In this document: positions 1 to 11,971 of the stretch, one piece after another
How positions within the stretch are numbered: the stretch's first letter is position 1
How the letters are laid out: every line of letters starts with the position of its first letter
Source: Endocalyx cinctus
Taxonomy: Eukaryota; Ascomycota; Sordariomycetes; Amphisphaeriales; Apiosporaceae
DNA length: 64,000 nucleotides
NCBI GenBank assembly: GCA_001600455.1
Contig: BCKC01000001.1
Coordinates: forward strand, 2,072,441-2,136,440
Direction of reading: 5' to 3'
Translations under genes and position numbers: made by a program
The notes under the pieces: generated by a model
Told to the model about the DNA's origin: nothing
The model's input: the letters and a program-made list of their open reading frames with translations, nothing else
Database searches by the model: none

Positions 1-1253
1 AAGCGGGAAGGGTTGGAGGAGAGGGCGAAACGACACGCGGAAAAGTTGGGATACGTGCTCCCGGCGAAGTATCACGACGAGGTCCTCGACGTGAGCCGGT
101 CGGTGTGCGAGGAGCTGCTGGCGCGGTCGGCCGGCACCTTGCTCGAGGACGACGCGGAGATTTTGTCGGAGGATTTGATACGTCTGTGGAGACGCGAGGA
201 TATGCGCGATCCGAAGGCTCGCGCTGGGTCGAAGTGGGATAGGAAGAAGAAGGATTTGGGAGAAGAAGAAGAAGAAGAAGAATATGTGGAGGTTGGATGG
301 GAAAAGGCGTTTCTAATCACGATGCGCCGGTTCTGGAGGGATATGGAAGTCCAAATGATACCGGATGGCGAGGCCGTGCTTCGAGGAGAGGTGCCGAGAC
401 CCACGAATGATTGGAGACACGGTGATATATTTCTTGCCGGCATGGTGTACGCTCTGGGGATACCGCTTCCTGAAATGAAGTCGAGGTAATTTTTCTCCTT
501 TTTTTTTTTCTTTCACCCCCTCCCCATTCTTTCCTAGTATTTCGAGGGCTGGAAAGTTTCTTCTGCTGACTTGATTTGGCGTCGAAAAAATAAAGGTTCT
601 TTAGCTATATCGCGCCACCTCAGCTAAATAAACTCGAACGTCTCCTTCTAGCCGGCGAAGAAGCCGTCAAATTTCGTGTGCAAGCTAGCGATATCCAATA
701 TCTCTTCCAGCATTCGTTAAAGCTGGGAGCGAAAGTAGAAGAGGATGGAGACGAAAAGAACATCGAGACGATAAAAACGGAATTTATCGACAATCCGCCA
801 CTCGCTAAACTCGATATGCTACCGTCTGATGAAGAAGAGAACCAGGACGAAATCGACGAGGTGAAAGAAAACGATGATTCGGTGTCGTTGCCGTCGCCAC
901 CGTCATCGTCGTCATTGTCCCAGAGACCGACAAAAAAGCGGAAGCGGACCCAGAAGGAGAACAGCGATGGCGATGATTCCTACAAAGACAACTCATCACC
1001 TGCCACCTCAGAAATCCAGTTAGAAAGTAAGGCTAAGGAAGATATTTCGCTACGTTCTTCCACGACATCACGTCTCGCTCAGGACTTGTCAACAAGCCAA
1101 TCGCAAATTGCCGGGTTTAGTGATGACTCCCAGAGTGGTGAATATGATGATGATAGCGATGATGACGGTTCCGTGATCAAACCTATCCGAACTAAGGAAG
1201 ATCTTTCTCTTCTGGATTCTGTAGGGATGGCAGACATGTTGGATATAGAATAA
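1..1253 (+). CDS. Unrecognised acidic, probably nuclear protein, 5'-partial, two visible exons
   Basis: The frame is open from the first base of the window, so the true start lies upstream. I join exons 1..485 and 605..1253: donor GTAATT at 486, acceptor TTTAG ending at 604. This is the acceptor that keeps the frame open; the more obvious CTTCTAG ending at 651 leads to a stop. The visible part is 377 residues. Its first half is charged, has a run of seven glutamates and a Trp-rich stretch (WEKAFLITMRRFWRD). The join gives a plausible hydrophobic helix (KLERLLLAGEEAVKFRV). The last 180 residues are Ser/Asp/Glu-rich and look disordered, with a basic cluster KKRKR that could be a nuclear localisation signal. 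I do not recognise the family. It converges on the E2 gene to its right. The coding call is firm; the function is unknown. Confidence 0.7.
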
Positions 1254-1844
1254 GGAGACGCATACAACAGCGAGTAGATGAGGGCGCCTTCAGTACTCCT
1301 GAGAATCGCATATTTGGCGAATTAAGCGATTGGTCAAGTCATATTCTTGACAGCGAAGTATTTTGTTCTTCTTGGGCACAGCATGATCAGAACTGTTTCT
1401 GTCTTCCCTCGATATAATGTAATATTTGAGCCTCGACATCTAGGTACCGTAACTGAAATGAATTCAGTATACTTTCCGCATGACCTAGACGTATCTTATA
1501 AATTCCTTTACGAAGCAATCACGATTTTCGTAACTCTATCCCACTATACAGTTCCTATAGCCACATAACTGATTGATTCTACGACCGACAAAGCAACGAG
1601 TCACACGGGCGCAATGTAGACACAGAAATAGCCTATAATTCATTCATTTAGTCAACTGGCTAGTCGACCGACCAGAAATACAGGCAGGCAGGAATGAATA
1701 TCCCGTAGTGGAAGATGAAAAAAAAAGTTGGTTTATCACACAACTAAGTAGTACATCAACAAGTTTATAGACACCATTTATCCCAAAATAACGCCATCCG
1801 AATGCTTCCCATGCTTATTTTCCCAAACAAGAAACTTCAATTCA
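1254..1844. other. Convergent intergenic region, 3' ends of two genes
   Basis: About 590 bases lie between the stop codons of two convergent genes. Only short open frames are present, with no domain pattern. I read it as two 3' untranslated regions and see no RNA gene. Confidence 0.6.
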
Positions 1845-2922
1845 TCACCGTAAAAGAATGTTCAGAACCATGGCCACCAGTATAATTACTAGCGACGTGA
1901 TAGCGTAATCCACCCAGGGCGGCACGCCAGCGTTCGGGTCAATTGGACGTTGCCTTTGTGTAACGGGTGCGGGATTGGTAGTAGGAGTAGGTGTGAGGAC
2001 GGCACGTCTCGCCAGATCCGACACCGGGAGGCGGTCTGTAAGTTGAGGGGGAGGAGAGTTCGCGACGGCGTCGGTGGTAGTCTGGACGAAACCCTCTGCC
2101 AACTGAGCGCTCTCGTCATCCTCCGCATCTTCTCGATTTTCCGTCGTTACCGTCGGTACGGGGTTATTCGACGGTAGCGGCGTCGGCTGCTGCTGCTGCT
2201 GCTGCTGGGCGTTTTGTTCGTTCTCGCCATCTTGGGCCTTCTTAGCCTTCTCCATCTCGTCGCGAAAACCCATCTTCAGCTCGGCGGGTATCTCGACCTC
2301 GGGCTTTCCGGGTGCGCCCTGGTTCGCCTCCTCGAACTCCTTGTACCTCTCCTCGCACTCGCGGATGATGTCGGCGTTGGGGCGTGCGCAGACGGGACAG
2401 CGCCAGGCGGCGCTCTCGGCGGCTAGGCGGGCGCGGACGGCGTCGCTCGTGTCGAGGCCGCCGATCTGGCCGGCGGCGCCCGTCTCCATGAAGGTGCGGA
2501 GGGCGACGATGGCGGTGCGAATGCCCCAGGCCGGCTGCCACGTCTCCTCGTGGTGGCCCGAGATGCTGAGGCAGATCTCCCGGTTCGGCTCGAACCGGCC
2601 GCTCGGCGTCGCGAAGCGGAACGAGGGCGGCGCTAAGGGGTACGTCGGCGGCAGCACGATCCGTCCGTGGTAGATACCCTCGGCGAAGGCGGATTTAGGC
2701 GGTCCTCGCAGGGTGAAGTGCCATTCGAATAGGTCCGATTCTAGAGGGGCGGCGGTATATTCGGGGGATGGGGAGTTGGAGAGCTCGGCTGCTTCTTTTA
2801 CTATACGAGGAAGTTCCAGATTAATAAATGGGAGGATAGGAGTATATATTTTAGATCTATTCATAAAACTAACATATGCGCTTTATTGTTGGCGACTTGG
2901 TATTAAACTTAGGTGTTGCCAT
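1845..2922 (-). CDS. ER tail-anchored ubiquitin-conjugating enzyme E2, UBE2J/Ubc6-like
   Basis: Two exons: 2922..2874 and 2800..1845, with a 73-nt intron (donor GTTAGT, acceptor TATAG). The short first exon encodes MATPKFNTKSPTIKRI and the join restores the family N-terminus ILKEAAEL; reading on without the join gives an unrelated N-terminus. The product is 334 residues. The UBC core covers about residues 10-160. It has the UBE2J signature: Cys93 in EICLSISGHH, and TPSGRFE (81-87) where most E2s carry HPN. A Gln/Pro/Ser-rich linker with a poly-Gln run follows. The C-terminus is one hydrophobic segment (about 309-333) with almost nothing after it, that is, a tail anchor. E2s of this class transfer ubiquitin to ER substrates during ER-associated degradation; here that role is inferred from homology. 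UBE2J1-like versus UBE2J2-like cannot be settled by eye. Confidence 0.93.
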
Positions 2923-4601
2923 GATATATGTCTTGATCGGTAGAGGGACGATTGGTGGGGTTTGGATTAATCAAGGAAAGAAGCTCATGACCTCAGTAAA
3001 AAGGAGATTTAAAGGTTCTTATTTACAAGAAGATTCTCTATTGAAATAATTATATTGAGTGATTGAGGTAGAGGTAGAAATAGAAATGGAAATTGCCATA
3101 GAATCTTAACAAGATTTAAAGATGGTGATCACTACAAGTATATCTGTAGGTGCTAAGTAGTGGATGATGTTTAACTGACAGCACTACTGTATACTAAGGA
3201 GTAAGGGAGTCTAGGGAGTATCCTCTATAAGATTAGTACTGTCCTTTAAAGACAGATTGTCCTCCAATGAAATATGTCTTTCTAGTTAAATCCTGTATGG
3301 AGTACATCCATGGGTATACAAGTATATAAGGGTTCAGAGCTTCTGAAGACCAAGAAAAGCCGGGGTTATTTCCACTAAAAATAATTGGAGATAAACCCGT
3401 GATGACGTAACTACAGCACGTGACTATAATCACCTTAAAAAGGTCTAAGAATGGAACTATATCCATGGGTCTATGGGTCTATGGGTCTATGGGTCTAGGA
3501 GACTGGGAGAGTAGCCCCTTATCTTGAGTTCAACCTTTGTATGTTTCCCCTTAATGAGATATATCTCAACGTCAACAGAGATCATAAAGGATTAGAATCC
3601 TTTATTTCTAAACTGCTAATTTACTTGTCGTCTGAAGAAAATCAACTGTGAACTATTCTGCATTTTCAATCAAGCATGATATATAAGTGATCTCAAATAT
3701 TACTGCCGTGATGAATAGGATTTGTTTCCATATCTTCGAATATCACTGATATCTTTGAATATAACTTCAGCCCTGTTGATGACAGAGTTATAGCATGTGC
3801 TTAGATTGCTATATATATAACCACAGCCGTATAAAGTTATATCTGAGGTAGCCTGTCTCAAGGGAAACAGTTCACTACAACACCTGTATCACCTCGTCGG
3901 CGATGTCTAGAAATCTAGATATCCAGCCGCGCTCAGCCGCGTCATGTGAAGTATCAACAGACCCGTTTCTTCTGTGCCACGATGGATACAATAATAAAAA
4001 CTCTAATCATCATTCCCCTCTTATGTTTATCAACGAGGCAGGCACAAGGTATATCTTTGCGTACATACCTTACTGTACTCATACTTGCCTACTTGCCTCT
4101 TACCAAAGCATCTCGACAAGAACACCTACAAGAAAAGGAATTGTTCCATATTCAGTGACATTCCGTGGTAGGGAACAAGTTTCTACAAGTAGGTAAACAT
4201 TTTACCTGCACCTCCTCCATTTCTATTTCTTCCTCTACTCATCTCTTTCTGATTTACCACCCTAGAAATAGAAAACAAAAAAAAAACATATTGGTAATTG
4301 ACTGGTCAGAATAACTGGAAAATCTCTTAGAATATTCCGTATTCTAAAGGTACTTCTTTACTACTAGGAAGTCCAATTTCTCTACAGGCTTTCTATCTTT
4401 ATTCCTTTTATTTTTCTACCTCTTCACCACCCATCACTGCAGTAAGTTTATACCTGATGAATTCATCCATCCATCATTTTAATCTTAATTCCATCTTAAT
4501 AATCACTTGAAGAATAATTATCAATTGACTCGAGCCTAATTTTATTCTGTTTAGCTGCTCGTTTACTTTCTACAGTTCAGTTCATCATCTCGACAGACAT
4601 C
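2923..4601. other. Divergent intergenic/promoter region
   Basis: 1.7 kb separates the starts of the E2 gene (-) and the zinc-finger gene (+), so it must carry both promoters and 5' leaders. It is AT-rich with many short repeated words. A small tandem repeat lies at 3465-3496. The open frames around 3.9-4.2 kb overlap one another in different frames and have no recognisable domain, so I do not call them genes. Confidence 0.6.
3465..3496. repeat. Tandem repeat, four copies of an 8-mer
   Basis: Four exact head-to-tail copies of ATGGGTCT, preceded by CC. It lies in the divergent promoter region. Confidence 0.9.
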
Positions 4602-6705
4602 ATGTCGGGTCCCAATAGCATCGATACTCTTCTGAGAACGGTGACCGTGGTAGGAACCCGTGTCGCTGATACTCCTGGCGAGTGTCCTCATTGCCACCAT
4701 CAGTTCCGCTCGATGAGAGATCTGGACTTACACCAGAGAATTAACGGACACTTTCTCTGTGATGAATGCTCCGAGAGTTTTCATGATCCATTGACTCTCA
4801 AGAATCATAAGCATCAGGTATGTGCCAACCATTAAAAACCCGGGCGAAAAGAACCACCCGTTACTGACACTTATAAATAGGATCATCGACCCGATCAGGA
4901 CCTCGTGTGTGCGTGCGGTAAGAAGTTCACCAGAGCTTCTTACCTTATGGCGCATGTCGAGAAGAACAAATGCGCTCTCATCTTCCCTAACGATATTGTC
5001 GATCGACGTGAAGCCAAGGTCGAGTTTGATCGCAAACTCGCGACACTCACTCAGGTTAAAGATGACTGGTCATTCATCACCTCATCTTTGCCTGTGAAAC
5101 GCCCTGATGAGTCTTATAAGTCTTATGATATTGATGAGCCTTATAAGCCTTATGATCTTGATGATTATGATCTTTCAGACTCCGGTCTTTCAGAGTCCTA
5201 TGAATATCCTGAACTCCCCGCGCTGGATTTCAAGAAAGGCGGTTATGACGAACGCAGCAAGACTGATAACAAGCCTACTGAGACTGGCGAGGCCGGCGTC
5301 GAGACTGCCACTCGATCGGTCAAGCCTTCCTTCAAGCCTTACAAGACCGTTAACCAGCTGCGCAAGACTGAAAAATCACAGGTTGGTACGTACGGCTCTG
5401 GTCCCGAGATGGTTGCCGAGTCTCCCGAGGGTGCCAGCCAGGTTAATGCCTGGAACGGAAATCGCGAGGTCAAAGGCATCTTCAAACCCGAAGATTTCCC
5501 CAAGCTTGAACCCCCTGCTTTTAGCAAGGAGACCGTTGCCGCCGCAGGCAAGACCAAAACTCTCAACGCTAATGCGGACGGTTACGTCCTACCTCATCTT
5601 CGACGTGGCCCTGGAGCTACTAAAGCTATGGAGGTGACCGCTACCGCGTCGGGTAAGACCGAAATTACCAACGCTAGTGCGGATGCTTACGTTCTGCCTC
5701 ATCTTCGACGTGTACCAGGTGCTACTAAAGCTATGGAAGCAACCGCTACCACGTCATACAAGACAGAAACCACCAACGCTAGTGCGGATGCTTACGTTCT
5801 GCCTCATCTTCGAGGTGGCCCTGGCGCCACTAAAGCTATGGAGGTGACCGCGGCTTCGGTCGCTAAACCAGCCATGAAACCGACCGAGCCTAGCGGTGTT
5901 AAGCCTACTGTTCGCATGTCTGGTCTCAAAACTCGCGATGGCAAGGACATTCGCCTTGTCGCGAAGACCGGTAGCAACGAAAACTCCACAGAGGATCTGA
6001 AACCGGTTAATGCTTGGACGCAGAAGAAGAACCTCTTTCCCGAGGTGAAGGAACATGCCACCAGTCCTCCTTCCCCCGCCGAAGAGGTGAAGGCATCCCG
6101 GGCCGTCGCTCGTTCGGAGTATGGACATATCATGGACCCCGATGAGCCCGGTTTTAACCCTTCTATGTTCTACAATGCTCACCTAGGAGTCTACAAGTGC
6201 CCGCACAAAACTTGCAGGTAAGTTTTTCTCACCTCTTTCTAAACAACGAGTATCGAATCCTCCTCCATGCTAATGTATTCTTTTTTCTTCTCACTCTAGT
6301 GCTAAGCCGAAGTCTAAATCTGGTCTTATGCTTCATCTCAAGTCCGAGATTCACACTTCGAAAACTAAGGTTGAGTGTGAATGGTGTAACAAGTCTTTCA
6401 AGTCGGCGACTGCCTGGGTCGCGCACACCGAAACTTCGACCAAATGCCAGGCCCGTCTTGGCTCCAAGTACGGCAAGGCTCTCTCACAGGCCACCGGTGG
6501 CCTTATTTCGGTCAGCAACACGGAGATGCTCCGCAACGAGACCAACAAGTATGAGATGGGCTCGGACTTCATCAAGGGGGATAAGACCCCTCCTTCCTCC
6601 GCCGTCGGCCCCGGCCACGGAAAGAAGTTCGTCAAGAAGTACAAGAAGGCGGACCGCTCTGTCCCCACCAAGGCTGAGCTGTCGGCGGAGGATGAGTGGG
6701 ATTAG
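4602..6705 (+). CDS. C2H2-type zinc-finger protein with three internal YVLPHLR repeats
   Basis: Three exons: 4602..4817, 4881..6217 and 6300..6705 (introns of 63 and 82 nt, donors GTATGT and GTAAGT). The protein is 652 residues. N-terminal fingers: C28/C31/H44/H50, then C53/C56/H69/H71, then an irregular finger with C82/C84/H97/C103. Two more C-terminal finger-like modules span the last intron, starting YKCPHKTC and VECEWCNKSF. The middle is long, polar and probably disordered. Residues about 296-400 are a 35-residue unit repeated three times, each with YVLPHLRR or YVLPHLRG. That motif resembles the YVPPHLR peptide of Ded1/DDX3-type translation factors. NAW...FP motifs flank the repeats. The protein could bind nucleic acid, or act in RNA metabolism if the YVLPHLR resemblance is functional; both are inference. 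No named family is recognised. Confidence 0.88.
5550..5864 (+). repeat. In-frame tandem repeat, 3 x 105 bp
   Basis: Three consecutive 105-base copies inside the zinc-finger gene, each encoding 35 residues. The YVLPHLR codons start at 5583, 5688 and 5793. Copies 2 and 3 are nearly identical across the core (encoding NASADAYVLPHLR), so the second duplication looks younger than the first. All copies keep the reading frame. Confidence 0.9.
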
Positions 6706-7843
6706 CCCGCTCAATCACGCTCTTTCTTCCCTTGGAGTCTCATTTCATTGATATCATTGTCTAGGAACGTCACGACGAAAAAGAAACATGAGACTACGAG
6801 ATGGTGATTATCGGGACAGGGTTTGAAGTTGGTCTAACGTTTGCCAACACACTGGAGAACTTTGCTAGGGTATGACATGGATAAAGGTTGAGACTATTGA
6901 CCTATAATTGGACGGGACACTCTGTTTCGTCGAAGGTTTGAACTTTTCTCATAGATTCTTTATGTACGTAGTTATTACGCGCTTAGGTCTACTAGAGAAA
7001 TAAAGTGGAAGTCTGCCCTCTATTGAGAAGTCTTTACTTCTATTGGTCGACCTTGGTGCTTCGATCTCCTCGTTTTTATTTATTCGTCCCCCCCATACTT
7101 ATATGAGTCGCCTTTACCCCGGATTACACCGCGGCTGAATAGAATGCGTAAACAAATGAGATGATACTAACTATATAGTGGTTGACGCGATAATCGCCTA
7201 ACCTGGCTGCCTGGTCGGATAAAGAACAAACCAAGAAGAAAAAAATACGTAGGTGTGATCAAAGAATACTTTAGTCTACCCTTAATATACCATCCCATGC
7301 ATTTTTGGGTGGTAAAAGCAGCCACTTCAGTGCTAGAGTATCAAGAATACATGACATATTTCTTTATTATTCGAGGGCCTATGTCTAATTTGTTTCGTAC
7401 AGAAGCGAAGAACTTGATGCTACTAAATTGTATCGCCCGAAAATTCCACTTATGCATGTTTATATATACGAGGCAATCTAAACGGACGATCGGTCCCCAA
7501 ACTTCATTTCAACCACGAGATGAGCCGGCAGATCATCATCCTGCTACCCCCCATCACCCGCCGTATAGTGCGCTTAGAAGGCGCGGCAGTCGAAGATGTT
7601 TGATTTTACTTACTCATTAAAATACAAAACTACGGAGGGGTATATGGAAATAGATAATCCTGTCGCGGGGTCGTTGTCTGCCATTCTTACCCTGCGCTTT
7701 CTGTTTTGTCCTGTTTCCCTTTCTTACCAACTTATCTTTCTTGAGGTATGTGAGAGGAGCTACTGAGAACGAAGTCGAATTGATTAGCTAGCACAAAGCT
7801 TGTCAAAACCTACCTAGAATAATCACCGTGTGAAAATATTAGC
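6706..7843. other. Intergenic region: 3' end of zinc-finger gene and promoter of GH7 gene
   Basis: 1.1 kb with no supportable gene. One open frame at 7255-7620 has no domain, no splice context and non-coding-like composition. It must contain the endoglucanase promoter. I see no regulatory site strong enough to list separately. Confidence 0.55.
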
Positions 7844-9520
7844 ATGGGTTCCGCGTCGCTCGCGAGAGGAATGGCGCTGGTGACGGCAGCGACGGTCCTG
7901 CTCGGACGCGTCGCCGGACAGGTACGTCGAAACCTCCTCCATTTTCTTCCTCGATCGACAAGAACAAAAGAATTCTGGTTGCTTTAGGAGAGAATTTACC
8001 CAGGTATCCACGCCAACAACTTCACTAAACTTTTTCTTTCTTTATAAACAGGGCATAGGAACGACGGCGGACGCGCACCCGAAGCTGACGACGGAGCGGT
8101 GCACGATCAAAGACGGATGCGTCCCGTACTCGACGTCGATCGTGCTAGACGCCAGCTTCCACCCGTTGCGGAACCGATCGCCCGCGACCGACGACGACGA
8201 CGCGACGACCTGCGGGGGATACGGCGGCGCGGCGCTGGACGAGACGCTGTGTCCGGACCGGGAGACGTGCGCGCGGAACTGCGCCCTCGACGCGGCCTCG
8301 TACGAGGAGAACGGGGTCGCGGTGACGAACGGGACCGCCCTGACGCTGAGCCAGTACGTCGCGGTCGAGGGCGACGCCATACCTAAATTGGTCAGCCCGA
8401 AGGTATATCTTCTGGATGCGGAAAATGCGGCGACGAATCGGAGTATCGGTAGCGGTGGAGTGGCGGAAGGAGAAAAAGAATACGCGATTTTACACCTCAA
8501 GAACCACGAGATTAGCTTCGACGTCGACGTCTCTAAGCTCGTCTGCGGTATGAATGGCGCTATGTACCTCGCGGAGATGAATGCTACCGGCGCGAGAGGC
8601 GAGCTGAACCCTGCTGGCGCTGGATACGGGACTGGGTATTGCGACTCGCAATGTCCGGTGCTGCCGTTTATTAATGGAGAGGTGCGGTTTCTCTTCTCTC
8701 CTTTCCTTCTTTTTCACACCTCATACTTTACATGGCATAGCTTTGGTCTGTATACGGTTAACAGATGAAAAATGTTAAATACCGATCTGGATCAGGGGGA
8801 TTATATACGTCTACTTATACATATATATATCACTAACGAGTACTACGTCGTACCACCCAGGCAAACCTCGAATCCAAGGGCGCATGCTGCCACGAGATGG
8901 ACCTCTGGGAAGCCAACGCGCGCTCGTCGGTCTTCACGCCGCACACGTGCAGCGAGGAAGGGGTGTACGCGTGCGCGGGGGGCGAGTGCGGGAGCATCGG
9001 GGTATGCGACAAGTCCGGGTGCGGGTACAACGCGTACCGGCTAGGGAACGCGAGCTTCTACGGGCCGGGACCGGAATACAGCGTGGACACGACCCGACCT
9101 TTTACGGTGACGACGCAGTTCATGACGGACGTGACGGGCGCGACGCTCAACGAGATCCGTCGCCTGTACGCGCAGGACGGCCGGCTGATCGCCAACGCCG
9201 CCGTCGCTACCCCGTACATGCCCCCCGGCGATAGCATCAAGATGAGCCACTGCCAGGCTACCTCGGACATGTTCGAGGAACACGGCGGCCTGAAGCAGAT
9301 GGGCGGCGCCCTCGATAGGGGTATGGTCCTCGTCTTTAGCATCTGGAACGATGGGAGGCAGTTCATGAATTGGCTGGATAGTGGTATCTACGGCCCTTGT
9401 AGCCTTACCGAGGGAGATCCCCTACTCATCGAGAAGGACCATGCCGATACGGCGGTCACTTTCTCGAGGATCAGATGGGGAGAATTGGATAGTACATATC
9501 TTGATAGTATTAGTTCTTAG
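7844..9520 (+). CDS. Secreted GH7 endo-beta-1,4-glucanase (EG I/Cel7B type), no CBM
   Basis: Three exons: 7844..7921, 8052..8681 and 8861..9520, all phase 0 (introns 130 and 179 nt). The product is 455 residues. Exon 1 is almost exactly the signal peptide, ending ...GRVAGQ. A second in-frame ATG at 7871 is a possible start but would shorten the basic N-region. The GH7 motif CCHEMDLWEAN lies at 245-255: Glu248 is the expected nucleophile, Asp250 the assisting acid and Glu253 the acid/base. The late motif MVLVFSIWND...MNWLDSG...GPC matches EG I rather than cellobiohydrolases, which lengthen the loops here. Many cysteines support secretion. The chain ends right after the catalytic domain, with no linker or CBM1. 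It should cut internal beta-1,4 bonds in cellulose or mixed-linkage glucan outside the cell. Confidence 0.95.
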
Positions 9521-10292
9521 AAATACCGAAGTAGATAATTTTAAGACAATATGCATAATATTTAATCCAGAATATTAATAAAGGCACCGTCACAATAATG
9601 GTGTTTGCCATAGGGAATCGACTTAGATAGCTGGATAGTTGCCTAGATCTATATCTGTACTGAGTAAAGGCGCTATTCATTTTCAAGTTACTGAGTGCAT
9701 TAGCGCTTCTAGAAGTAAATTCTAATATGGTTAGGGGTAGTTAAGGCAGCCCAGGCGGGGATAGACAGGTGGGTTTTAGTGAATTAGGCGGATTGGTAGG
9801 GTAACATCGATCCGGTAGATCCGTACGTTCCAAGTTTATTGCGCCACGAACTAAACTCTATTAAATACCTTCAGCCCCACCGTAACACGCTGTTTCAAGT
9901 ACCTTTTAGTGGCTTATGCTCAGCTAATACTGATTACTAGACCAATTATAATTATCTTCTTCAGGGGTTATAATTCGTGCCAGATTCAGATTCGTAATCT
10001 TGGTTTTTTCGATCATCGTAAATGAAGACATCTTCAACTTTTTCTCTTCGAATTTTCTACTTTTTTTATATTCCTTTCTCTCTTTCTGTCTATTTCCCCC
10101 CATCGCTCGTTGCCGTTAATCGTTAGCGTTTGTTTAATTCTCATTTGAATGATTACATTATTAAAAAAAACAATTATGAAGTGATTAAATAGATTAAAAA
10201 AAAAACCATCCAGTCTCGCTCTCGTTTCTTCGAGTATATGTTCTAAGTACTTACTAATGGATACAATCTCTACCTCTTTACAATCATCAAAC
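9521..10292. other. Intergenic region: GH7 3' end and palmitoyltransferase promoter
   Basis: 770 AT-rich bases with long A and T runs near 10.2 kb, and no supportable gene. An in-frame ATG at 10257, 12 codons upstream of the chosen palmitoyltransferase start, could extend that protein, but the added residues do not resemble the family. Confidence 0.55.
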
Positions 10293-11971
10293 ATGGCTCG
10301 AAGATGGGCGCGCCGTTTCGAACGATATTGTTGTAACTGTGTTAAATATTTTCCTCTCTTTTTCGTCTATTCTATGACCACCTGGGCCGTATGGGTTATT
10401 ATAAGTATTGGCTCTACACCAACTAAGAAGACTACAAATTGGACTGGTTCGTATTTGCGCCTCTCAGCTACCTCAAACCCACCATTACGCGAAACACAAC
10501 CACGAACCATGAACAACTAACTCACCATTTAATATCCGATATAGGCACTAAATCTACCATATTCGGTGTTATTCTTTATCTTTTGCTCAACTGGTGTTAC
10601 ACCACCGCCGTTTTCACCGACCCCGGGAGCACCACCAATATTTCCGGCTACTCGACTTTGCCCACCTCCGCTCCTCCGTCTGCTACCTCCTTTACCGTCA
10701 AATCCAATGGCGAGCTTCGCTTCTGCAAGAAATGCCAAGCCCGAAAACCAGACCGCGCTCATCATTGCTCTACCTGCCGTCGATGCGTTCTCAAGATGGA
10801 CCACCATTGCCCGTGGCTCGCCACCTGCATTGGTCTACATAACCACAAAGCTTTTCTGCAGTTCTTGATTTATCTTACCATCTTTTGCTGGTATGCTTTC
10901 GCTGTGTCCGGGTCTTGGGTCTACGACGAGCTGTTCACCCAGACCCAGTATATCGACACTCTGTTGCCTGTTAATTACATAATGCTCTCCGTTATAGCTG
11001 GCATTATTGGCTTGGTGGTCGGTGCTTTTACCGGCTGGCACATCATGTTGGCCAGTCGCGGACAGACGACGATAGAGTGTCTCGAGAGGACGCGATACCT
11101 AAGTCCTTTGCGCAAGACTATGCAGCGACAGTTCGAGGCGCAACACAACGGAGAGGGCATGGCCCTTCCGAGTTACGGACAACAACTTTACGACATTCAT
11201 GCGAATGCGCTACCGGGGATCACGCGACCGGAAGAGGGAGAAGTGGATATAAGGGAGAGTAGGGAGAATGGCGTGACTACGCAAATGTCCTATCAAGAAA
11301 TGGAACGAGAGCGCACGCGAAGACGGTATGAGGAATACATGGACGAACAGGATTCCGAGAAGCTACCCAACGCTTTTGATTTAGGTGCAAAGCGGAATTT
11401 GCTACATCTATTCGGCCCAACGCCTTTGCTCTGGTTCTTCCCCGTCATGAATACAACTGGTGATGGCTGGTCCTGGGAACCCAGTCCCAAATGGCTAGCT
11501 GTGCGGGAGCGACTTGCGCGCGAACGTGAGGAACAGAGACAGCGAGAAGTAAATGCCGGATGGGGTGAACCCGATCCCTCCTACATGCCTCAAGTGGACT
11601 CTGCTGCAGATGGAGCAGGCCGCCATTACTTGAGTCCTCCCGCGCCACCGTCGACCGGCCGGCGCACGCCATCGAAGGCCGATCGCGTCCTAGGCCGAGA
11701 TCCGAATCTTTACGCCGATGAGCCAGCCTCGTCTGTATCGATGAGGACGCTCAATAACAAAGGTCACGATATAGAAGATGACGACTTCGACACTAGCAGC
11801 GACGAGGAAGAAGCCGAACGCAGGGCTATGAACGTAGTCACCAATGGCGGCTGGGCTCGAAGCGGCGCGAGTGGACTCCTGCGGAAGTCGTCCTCGAGAA
11901 GTTTTGTCAATACTAACAGCGCCACTCCACCCCCTAACGTCACAAATAAAGAAGATGACGATGTAGACTAG
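10293..11971 (+). CDS. pfa3: DHHC palmitoyltransferase, Pfa3-like
   Basis: Two exons: 10293..10446 and 10545..11971 (98-nt intron, donor GTTCGT, phase 1). The product is 526 residues. I chose the ATG at 10293 because MARRWARRFERYCCNC followed by a membrane segment fits the Pfa3 N-terminus. Four membrane segments are visible: about 18-40, 55-72, 153-176 and 195-220. The cysteine-rich DHHC domain lies between segments 2 and 3: CKKC...CSTCRRC then DHHC at 137-140, with Cys140 as the acyl-accepting residue. The TTxE motif (TTIE, 226-229) follows segment 4. The long polar tail contains an acidic Ser/Asp/Glu patch. Family knowledge: these enzymes S-palmitoylate proteins at endomembranes, and yeast Pfa3 modifies Vac8 at the vacuole. 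Assignment to Pfa3 rather than another DHHC paralogue is likely but rests on the N-terminus and domain order. Confidence 0.9.

Noticed and set aside
3903..4196. Overlapping frames of 97 and 70 codons, one with a signal-peptide-like start
   Set aside because: The two readings overlap in different frames, neither has conserved motifs, and the region is promoter for the zinc-finger gene.
7255..7620. 121-codon plus-strand open frame before the endoglucanase
   Set aside because: No domain or signal peptide, poor codon pattern, and it lies in the presumed promoter.
7665..7670. GCGGGG, a CreA-type site upstream of the endoglucanase
   Set aside because: A single 6-mer with a degenerate consensus is expected by chance in 1 kb; no paired sites seen.
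10257..10292. Upstream in-frame ATG for the palmitoyltransferase
   Set aside because: The added 12 residues (MDTISTSLQSSN) do not fit the family N-terminus; the ATG at 10293 does.
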